A DNA stretch of 64,000 nucleotides, from positions 13,349,001-13,413,000 of the forward strand of contig JAPVLO010000019.1 in NCBI GenBank assembly GCA_027257055.1, read 5' to 3'. Below, in pieces: positions 56,701 to 64,000 of the stretch; within the stretch, counting starts at the first letter, position 1; every line of letters starts with the position of its first letter. Under the pieces are notes generated by a model that saw nothing but the letters and a program-made list of their open reading frames with translations, was not told the DNA's origin and made no database searches. The position numbers were made by a program, and so were the translations under genes. This DNA is from Cephalopachus bancanus (lineage: Eukaryota; Chordata; Mammalia; Primates; Tarsiidae).

Positions 56701-57515
56701 ATTTCTATTTTGATTTCCATGTTGACCCAGGAATTGTTCAGCATCATGCTGTTTATCGTCTATGTCTTTGTGGGTTTTAGAGGAACTCTTGGTGTTGATA
56801 TTTATTTTTATTCCACTGTGGTCTGAGAATGTGCTTGGCAGTATTTCAATCTTTTGAAATTTGTTTATGCTTGATTTATGGCCAAGAATGTGGTCAATCT
56901 TAGAGTACATTCCATGTGGTGATGAGTAGAATCTATATTCTGTAGTTGTTGGTTGGAGTGTTCTGTAGGTATCAATTAAATCCATTTGGTCAAGTGTCAT
57001 GTTGAGGTTCCAGATCTCCTTATTGAATTTTTGTCTTGATGATCTGTCTAGGGTTATCAGTGGGTTATTTAAGTCCTCAACTATGATAGTGTTAGAGTCA
57101 ATATCTTTTTTTAGTTTACTTAGAAGCTGCTTTATGAATGTTGGTTCTCCTATGTTCTCCTATGTTGAGTGCATATATGTTTAGGATGGGTATTTCTTGT
57201 TGATGAATTGAACCTTTTATCATTATGCAGTGATCTTCCATATCTTTTCAAATTTTTGATAGCTTAAAGTGTATTTTTTTCTGATATCAAGATCACAACT
57301 CCTTCCTTATTGTTTCTATTTGTTTGAAAATTTGTTTTCCTTACTCTTACTTTGAGTCTGTGAGTGTCCTTTCTGGTGAGATGAGTCTCTTGGAGACAAC
57401 ATATTGCTGCATTACAATATTTTATCCAATTTGCCATTCCATATCTTTTCAGTAGTGTATTTAGTTCATTCACATTCAGGCTAATTATTGAGATGTGAGA
57501 GTTTATCTCTGTCAT
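53790..57515 (-). pseudogene. L1 ORF2: L1 ORF2 remnant, almost full span
   Basis: Endonuclease start at 57264-57515 ('ISIISLNVNELNTLLKRYG', 'CCLQETHLTRKDTHRLKVR'), EN continuation at 56698-57000 ('DTYRTLQP', 'FSDHSGIKI'), linker at 56400-56747, RT pieces at 56041-56262, 55497-55805 ('[14 protein letters not shown]'), 55215-55415 and 54951-55169, and C-terminal part at 54279-54692. The RT catalytic box FADD is present at 55405-55416, but a frame change follows at once. The pieces sum to most of the ~1,275-residue protein. At least seven frame breaks; an Alu stub at 54168-54256 also interrupts it. Confidence 0.92.
54168..54256 (-). mobile_element. Alu: 89-bp Alu stub in L1 ORF2 with target-site duplication
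   Basis: Poly-T then 'AGTTGGAGTCTCACTCTGTC', 'GCGGTGGCCGCTCCCGGCCA' and 'CCGCAGCCTCGACCTGC'; nothing of the rest of Alu. An 11-bp repeat TATGTCTTCTT borders it exactly (54157-54167 and 54257-54267), showing 5' truncation at insertion. It keeps several CpGs and is of the young strepsirrhine type. Confidence 0.95.
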
Positions 57516-57539
57516 AAGGTTCTTATAGACTTCGTTTTT

Positions 57540-58430
57540 GCTGCTGCTATTTGTTTGTTTATCTGTTCATTGTCTTCCTTTTGATTGTTGAGTTAATTTA
57601 TGCATATTTTCTATCTTTTTCCTACATTCTTTGGAAGGGCATTGTTCTTTTTTTTTCTTTCTTCTGTGTTTAATACTTTCATGAATGTTTCTCGTAGATC
57701 TGGTCTGGAGATGTCTGGGAAGGATTTTAATTCTCCATCACTGATAAAGTTTAGCTTAGCAGGGTAGGTAATTCTTGGTTGAAATTGTTTATCTTTGAGA
57801 ACTCTGAAGATTGGACTCCAATCTCTCCTATCCTCAGTGTTTCTGTGAATGTCTGCTGCCTTTCTACTTGGTCTTCCCTAGTAGGTAGTCTGACTTTTCT
57901 CTCTTGCTGCCTTTAAGGTTTTTTCTTTTATACCTAATTTGTATATGCAAATTACTATGTGTCTAGGAATTGGTCTTCTCATTTGTTGTCTTGCAGGGGT
58001 TATCTAAATTTCTTGTGTTTGAATGGTCACATCTTTGATAAGATGAGGGAAGTTTTCTTGGATAATTTCATGGAATGTTTGTTCAAAGGTGTTCTCTGTC
58101 TCTCTATCTGCCTCATGGATTCCAGTGACTTAAGGTCAGCTGCTTGATATAATTGCTCATCTCTTGGAGGCATTGTTCTATCTTTTTAAGCTTCTTTATG
58201 TTTTTAAAAGTCTGGGTTAGTTCCATATTTTGGTCCTCAAACTCTGAGTTTCTTTCTTCTGCTTTGTTAATTCTGCTTTCCATGCTTATCAGTTTGTTAT
58301 TTATTTCATTCTCGTATTTTGTATTGCTATTATCTCAGTTATGAACTCTTTCATTCTTTCCTCTTGTCTCTCCTCATTTCTATTTATTCTCCCTGTTAAT
58401 ATCTTGATATCTGGGTTTGTGGTTTGAGAC
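57540..58430 (-). pseudogene. L1 ORF1: L1 ORF1 remnant
   Basis: Collinear with the ORF1 at 31725-32599. Matching antisense landmarks are 'TTGAAATTGTTTATCTTTGA' (57779), 'CTGCCTTTAAGGTTTTTTC' (57910) and 'GTCTAGGAATTGGTCTTCTC' (57961). No long open frame remains, so it is more decayed than the 31.7-kb copy. Confidence 0.8.
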
Positions 58431-59485
58431 CAGTCATTCTGGGGAGTATTCATTGTCTGAGTTCCAAAGTTTGTATTCTCAGTTGTTCTCCCAGTGGTCT
58501 CAGTATGAGATTCATATTCTTCCTTTGGTTTTTCTTCATTTGTGTAGGCTTTTCTGCCCCCCCCTTTAACCTCTTTTTAAATTATGCTATTCAGTAATGG
58601 GGGTTATCTTTTATTTCTGTTTGCTCAGTCTCCTAGTCTTCCTTATGTAGATCCTCTGGTTTTGTTTACTTTTAAAGATGAAGTGGGGGTGGGAGGCTGT
58701 GTTTTTGCAGTTTTGAGATTTAATTAAATAGGGAGCTATGATTCAGAAATGATCTGAAGATCCCAGTATCTGCTGACAGGTGTGCAGGCCCTCTGGAACC
58801 CACTTTCCACTGCCTTACAAATTGTCCATATAGGGCGAGTTTATATTTGTCTCCTGAAAGCAAAATGAGATAAGAAAAAGAAAAGAATAGAAAAGGGAAA
58901 GAGGGAGACTAAAGGAATGTGGAGAGAGAGAAGAAGAAGAAGGAAAACTGACAGGTGCACCAACTAACGAATAAATAGAGAAATAAAGTCAGAAAAATCA
59001 AAGAAAACAAAAACATAAGATAATCAGACAAACAAACAAAAACAACCCCCTTGATGTACTCACCCTCAAAAATTCCCTTACACAAACAGAAAATTTTTTA
59101 AAAAACCATTAAAATAACAGAAACAAAGCAAGTATGAAAATGTATTAAAAACAGAAAAAAAGTAAAACTAAAAATAATTTTTCAAAGTTGCTCTGTGGCT
59201 ATTTCTGTAACTTCAGGTCTCTTTCAGCTTCTGCCACTGCATTAAGGAGTGGCTCCAGTCTCCAACCCATTTCCTCCATGCCCAGCACAGGCTGATAGGG
59301 TTGTTCTCAGTATGGTCCATATGCCCCACAGACTACTGTGGCAGGAGGGTGGATCAGATCTGGACTCACCCAACTCATCTGCTGCTGTCACTGCTGTCAA
59401 GTCTCACACTCAGATCTGATGTGTCTGTGCCTGTTCCAGCATGGAGGGAGGGGTGTCTGTCTCTCCAGCTATATATATTTCCTAA
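58431..59485 (-). repeat. L1 5' UTR
   Basis: 58431-58870 is collinear with 32590-33030 of the half-L1. Beyond that lies a purine-rich stretch on the plus strand (58860-59180), then a GC-richer end near 59200-59480, the expected site of the L1 internal promoter. End boundary approximate. The 63-codon frame at 59301-59492 is a composition artefact. Confidence 0.7.
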
Positions 59486-61616
59486 CCTTTAAAGCAAATG
59501 TTCAAAGGAATAATTAAAAATAATTCTTAAATTGTGTGCCTAGGCTATTGATTTTACTTTCTTCTTTTCTAATGTAAGGTAACATGCTATTAATTTTTTT
59601 TCCAAATCTTGGTTAGAAGCATCCATGAATTGCTATTATTATTCAAAAAAAAGTTTTTCTATTTTTTTGTAATTTCTTCTTTGACTTAATTTTTAAATAT
59701 GTAAGTTTTCAATATATTACTTCAAAATTGTTTTTGAATATATTTCCATTATGGCAAGACAAATATTATCTATTTGTCCTCATTTATATTTATTGAGAAA
59801 TATTAAATATCTCATGCATCCTTTTAAATAATGTATACTGTGCAGTAGAGGCTGGATATAGTATTCTATAAATATCAATTAGTTCAAGTTGGTTTATAAT
59901 GCTATTAAAATTTTTAATGAATTTACTTATTTTGTGTCTATTTGTTATTCATTACTGAGAATTCGGCTTTCAATCTTCAATTATGTTGTGAATTTGTCTA
60001 TATTTTCCTTTTGTTCTATATTTTGTATCATGTACTTTGAATTTCTGCTATTTAGTGCATGCATATACAGAATTGTCATGCCTTTTTGAAGTATAAATTC
60101 TTTTATTATTAGAAATTGTTCCTCTTTATTTCTAAATTTATATTTACTCTTGTAAATTCTACTTTCCCTTATATCAATATAGCCATTGTTTAGCATTTCT
60201 ACAGTATCTTTTCCTGCACCTTTACTTTTTAAATGTCTGTGTATTTATATTTAAATATAATTTTTAAATTCAGAATATAATTGGTTCTTGGTTTTTGGTT
60301 TTTTAAAAATTTTTTACTCACACAGATATGTTGGTCTCTTTTTTTCCATTCATTTGCATGTACTCTAATTACTGATATGCTTAAGCTTAAGACTAATACT
60401 TGCTATGTATTTTTTATTTATCTTATTTTACTTTTGTTCCTTTGCACCTATTTTTCTGTCTTCTTGTGAGTGAATGGAGTATGTTTGGAATTCTATTTGT
60501 TCTCTTATTTTGCCATTTTAGCTATTCCTCTGAGTTTATTTTCAGATTGTCCTAAGGTTTATTTTAGCCATTATATATTATCCTAGTCTGTGCTAAAATA
60601 ATATTTCACTACCTAACAATGTAAGAATCTGGCATTATTATTTTATTTATCCTCTCTCATTCTTTGTACTTTTCTATTACTTTTTTTACTACTTTGACTA
60701 AAAATTCCAAAATATTTTATTTTGTTTGTTGTAGTTATTGTTCTAAACAATGTATATGTAGTATTTTTATATAGTATACACATATATGTGTACACACACA
60801 CAAACTCTAAAAGAAACCTCTCCATTCCTTCCCGTAGAACAAAAAAGTTTCAACTGGTATCATTTATTATATCATTTATTGCAATGTGTTTTTGCTACAA
60901 AAAAATGATGTCAGCATTGGTCAATCTGAAACTGCCATTTTCTTCCTTTTAGTTTTGATGAAATTTGGGGGAGGCTATGGCTTACCTTTCCAATACTTTG
61001 AAAATGTTATTTCAGTGTTTTCTAGATTCCATTGTTTCTCATAAACAATCAGTCATTATTATATTTTTGTTTTTGTGTATGTCATGTTTCTTTCCTCTGA
61101 CTGCTTCAAGATTTATTACTCTTCTTTGTTTTCCACCTGTTGGATTATGGTGTTTCTAGCTTTTTATTTATCCTCCTTAGATTTGCTCAGTGTTAAACAT
61201 GTAATTTGAGAGCATATGATAATTTTGGCTAATCCTCAGACATTATCTCTTTAAGTATTCTACCCCATTCTCATGTGTACTACACCATATGATATTTTTC
61301 CATAGAAATTGCTCTATTTTTATTTTGTTTGCTTTTGATCTTTCTTTTCTTTTTTCTCTTTATGTTTTAGTTTGGATACTTTTCTTAATTTGGATCTGTC
61401 TTCAAGCTCATTGATTCTTACTTTATTGCCTCTAATTTATTACCTAACTTATTGCTTTAAGCCCATGGAGCACATTTTTTTCTGTCTTATATTTGTTTCA
61501 ACTATATCAATTGGTTTTCTTTTTTATAATTTATTACTCTTTTTTAACGTTTTCCATCTTTTTTCTTACATATTGTTCATTTTCCCACTAGATTCTTTAG
61601 CATTTCTATTGAAATT
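59486..61616 (-). mobile_element. L1: Old antisense L1M, 5' half (continues from 53189)
   Basis: Resumes the host L1M after the younger L1. 'TATAAATATCAATTAGTTCA' near 59867 is the EN-region phrase. 60940-61400 resembles antisense ORF1/5' sequence of L1MB/L1MC ('GATTCCATTGTTTCTCATAA', 'GACTGCTTCAAGATTTATTA', 'CTTCAAGCTCATTGATTCTT'). Frames such as 61372-61722 are not proteins. Confidence 0.65.
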
Positions 61617-61926
61617 ATTTTTTTTTAATTTTATTTATTTATTTTTGCATTGGATTCTCACTCCATCATGCAGGCTGGAGTGCAGTGGCATGCTCATGGC
61701 CACCCCAGCATTGACCTGCTAGGATCAAGAGATCCTTCTGCCTCAGCCTTCCAAGGAGCTGGGACTACAGGCGCGTGCTACCACGCCCGGCTAATATTTT
61801 GATTTATTGTAGAGACAAGGTCTTACTAAGTTGCCCAGGCTTTTCTCGAACCCATGGGCTCAGGAAATCCCCTCACCTCGGCATCCCAAAGTGCTGGGAT
61901 TATAGGTTTGAGCCACTGCAGCCGGC
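61617..61926 (-). mobile_element. Alu: Alu dimer, antisense
   Basis: 'GGATTCTCACTCCATCATGC', 'GGCATGCTCATGGCCACCCC', 'GGGACTACAGGCGCGTGCTA', 'GATTTATTGTAGAGACAAGG' and an end 'TGCAGCCGGCC'. The poly-T has become a (TTTA)-rich run at 61620-61645. Inserted in L1M. Confidence 0.94.
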
Positions 61927-61964
61927 CTATTTTAGTTATTTTAAAGACTTTTTCTGACATTTAC

Positions 61965-62262
61965 TTTTTTTTTTTTTTTTTGAGTTGGAGTTTCACTGTG
62001 TTGCCCTAGCTGGAGTGCAGTGATGGCAAGACCACAGCTCATTGCAGCCTTGACCTTCTGAGCTCAGGCAATCCTTCCACATCATTCTCCCAAGTAGCTG
62101 GAAAAAACACATTCCATCATGCCCAAATAATTTTTTTTATTTTTGTAGCAACAAGGTCTCACTGTGTTTCCTAGGCTGGTCTTGAACTCCTGGCTTCAAA
62201 GATCCTTCCACATTGACCTCCCAAAGAGCTGGGATTACAGACGTGAACCGTCGTGCCTGGCC
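61965..62262 (-). mobile_element. Alu: AluJ-like dimer, antisense
   Basis: Poly-T, 'GAGTTGGAGTTTCACTGTGT', 'CTCATTGCAGCCTTGACCTT', 'TTTGTAGCAACAAGGTCTCA', 'TGGTCTTGAACTCCTGGCTT' and 'CGTGCCTGGCC'. Older AluJ-type sequence. It lies only 38 bases from the previous Alu in the same orientation, both within L1M; imperfect L1M sequence 'TTTCTGACATTT' / 'TTTCTGATATTT' flanks it and is probably its target-site duplication. Confidence 0.94.
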
Positions 62263-63728
62263 ACTTTCTGATATTTCTAATTCTTGAGTTGTATGTGTAT
62301 ATTTATGTAATTGGCTTGGCTACTTAGCTTCTTGGTTATGGGTTCATGTTCTTTTTATTTTTTATTATTTTGCTTTCTTTTTTTTTTTGTATTTTGGGGG
62401 TACCAGCCATTTGTATAAAATAGACACTGATGTTGAAGCAAAATCTGCAAAAGAGACTTTTTCATCTTGCTAGACTGCTAGAGTCAGTAAGTTAAATTCA
62501 TGAGATCTACATGGAAGTACGTCTGAGATTTATTGCAAATTTTACTTGATTCAATTTCCCATTGGCTTTTTATAATTTTGATTGCAAGATCAGAAATTCT
62601 TCCTCAGTAGGTTTGGCACCTGCACACTGATGTTATGATGATAAAACATTTTTCTTTCCTAAAGCCTGGCTCCAGCTTTAGGAATGGTGAGAACTTTGCT
62701 TCCCAGAGAGAGTTTTAGCTTTGTAGTATAGAGGAGGTTCTCTTTGTTCTCTAGTATTGCTCTTGGCTAGCTCTTAGCTCTGCTTTTGACCCTGGCCTCC
62801 TGGATATATTTCTCTGGCCTGCTGCCCTGTCTCTAGCCTTCGGAGTACAGATTCTTTACACTTTGTGATGACTGAGGAGGATATCTAGGAGGGATTTCTC
62901 TCAGATTACTTGCCTTTAGACTTCCAGGGTTGAAAACCAAGTGTACCTTGGAAAATTTCTCTCAATTATCCTGTGGTAGTTCCCCCTTCAGTTTCTGGAA
63001 GTCTGAAATGCGCTGGGTGGATTTATGCTGCCCTGACCCTAGTCTTTTGTGACACTCTCCCAGGCACACAGTGAACACTGATGGAAATGAATTGGTGGGT
63101 AGGTATAGACTCACACTGTGATTTCTCACTGCTCAGCATTATAGTCTGTTTTAACAACCCAAATACAGCCATTAAGATCTCGTTGCAATTTACATTGTTT
63201 CTTTTTACACCCTCTGTTGTGAATTTCTACTCCTACCACCACTCCACCAGGGATGAGGTGATAACAACCACCATGGTTCTCCTCTCTACTATAAAGTACT
63301 TGCCACTATTTAGAATTTAGTTAATTAACTTTCACTGAATCCTCAGTTCTTTATGGTAAAACACACGCAAACAAAAAAAGTTATGTAGATTATTGGGCTT
63401 GTTTTTGGTATTAGGGTATAGGTGCTGTTCTTTTGTGACATTTACATTATTGCCAGGAATAAAATATGCAATTGGATATTAACTTATGTTTCTACATTTT
63501 CAAAGAACTTTTAATCAATGGATTGGGGCATCATTAGGAATAAACAATCATTTGTGTTAAGTGTTATTTATATCTGTGTTATATTTTATGGCTAAAAGAT
63601 AGTCTCCACTTCATAACAAAAAATGTTCCAGACACTTTGTTTTGGTATATTTAAACTTTCTTTCCAATAATCTCTTTAAAAGAAATTCTTCCACAATATA
63701 TTCTAAACATTCGTACATGAAGAATACA
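62263..63728 (-). other. Probable L1M 5' end, then unassigned sequence
   Basis: The first few hundred bases plausibly continue the L1M 5' UTR. From about 62620 to 63320 the sequence is GC-richer without a motif I can place; a 79-codon frame at 63081-63320 is unsupported. No gene. Confidence 0.4.
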
Positions 63729-64000
63729 GTATTTTATTTTATTTTATTTTATTTTTTAGAGTTGGAGTCTCACTCACGGCCACCCCAGTGTCGACCTGCT
63801 GGGCTCAGGCGATCCTTCTGCTTCAGTCTTACAAGTAGCCTCAGGTGATCCTTCTGCCTCAATTTTACAAGTAGAACTATAGGTGTGTGCTACCACTTGC
63901 AGCTAATTTTTGATTTATTGTAGAGACAAGGTCTCATCATGTTGCCCAGGCTGGTCTCAAACCCTCTGGCTCAGGCAATCTACTTGTCTCCATCTCCCAA
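63729..64000 (-). mobile_element. Alu: Alu, antisense, cut by window end, with internal duplication
   Basis: (TTTTA)n run, 'GAGTTGGAGTCTCACTCACG', 'GGCCACCCCAGTGTCGACCT', 'TTTGATTTATTGTAGAGACA'. A 36-bp segment is duplicated in tandem at 63805-63840 and 63841-63876, and about 30 bases are missing after 'GTCTCACTCA'. The copy continues beyond the window. Confidence 0.93.

Larger units (their letters stand above)
53190..59485 (-). mobile_element. L1: Nearly full-length antisense L1, younger than its host L1M
   Basis: 6.3 kb with all parts in order on the minus strand: 5' UTR (59485-58450), ORF1 (58430-57540), ORF2 (57515-53790) and a 3' UTR with a tandem duplication (53720-53236), ending in a (TTTA)n tail at 53195-53230. 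It divides an older L1M in two. One Alu stub lies inside. The sequence is intermediate in age: long frames survive in ORF2 but each is broken. The 3' tail type is shared with the half-L1 at 31.3 kb. Confidence 0.9.

Noticed and set aside
61372..61722. Hydrophobic 116-codon frame resembling a membrane protein
   Set aside because: It crosses old antisense L1M sequence into an Alu; T-rich DNA encodes Phe/Leu-rich strings by composition.
1..64000. CRISPR arrays, operons, tRNA or rRNA genes
   Set aside because: No evenly spaced repeats with unique spacers, no dense coding, no cloverleaf or rRNA landmarks; the sequence is vertebrate repeat-rich DNA.

Overview
The window reads as primate nuclear DNA without protein-coding host genes: AT-rich intergenic or deep-intronic sequence built mostly from interspersed repeats. 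Its young Alu copies share a distinctive right end and an 'ACAATAAATCAAAAA' middle linker, and its youngest L1s share an unusual 3' tail. These are not the human Alu and L1 consensus types, so I infer a strepsirrhine primate, more likely a lemur than a loris. This is inference from repeat type only.

Layout. 1-14.1 kb: mostly unassigned AT-rich sequence with old MIR, MaLR-like and Alu-monomer relics, two dimeric Alus and a (TG)23 microsatellite. 14.4-20 kb: an old antisense L1M followed by a long antisense L1 carrying ORF2, ORF1 and 5'-UTR remnants. 20-31.1 kb: mostly unassigned DNA with Alus, a 35-bp Alu stub with perfect target-site repeats, and MIR-, MaLR- and DNA-transposon-like relics. 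31.3-33.1 kb: an L1 with ORF1 largely open but ORF2 cut after about 80 codons and joined to the 3' terminus. 33.1-33.5 kb: an ERVL-type LTR with its tRNA-Leu primer site. 39.67-46.75 kb: a two-LTR class I (gammaretrovirus-like) endogenous retrovirus with broken gag, pol and env, itself hit by two Alus. 48-50 kb: a DNA-transposon relic and a probable solo LTR. 50-63 kb: a nested stack in which an old antisense L1M is split by an L1 3' end, several Alus and a younger, nearly full-length antisense L1 (53.19-59.49 kb). The last 270 bases are an Alu cut by the window edge.

No reading frame resembles a host gene. The longer frames that make sense are all retroelement remnants (L1 ORF1/ORF2, ERV gag/pol/env), and nearly all have stops or frameshifts. 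There is no gene network here; the biology is a layered insertion history in which younger elements split older ones. I found no convincing new biological system. The points most worth a second look are the ORF1-only L1, the tandemly duplicated L1 3' UTR, the micro-exon-like splice-signal pair near 28.08 kb, and the ERV's internal deletion with recognisable env motifs. Repeat subfamily names are from memory of consensus sequences and should be read as family-level calls.
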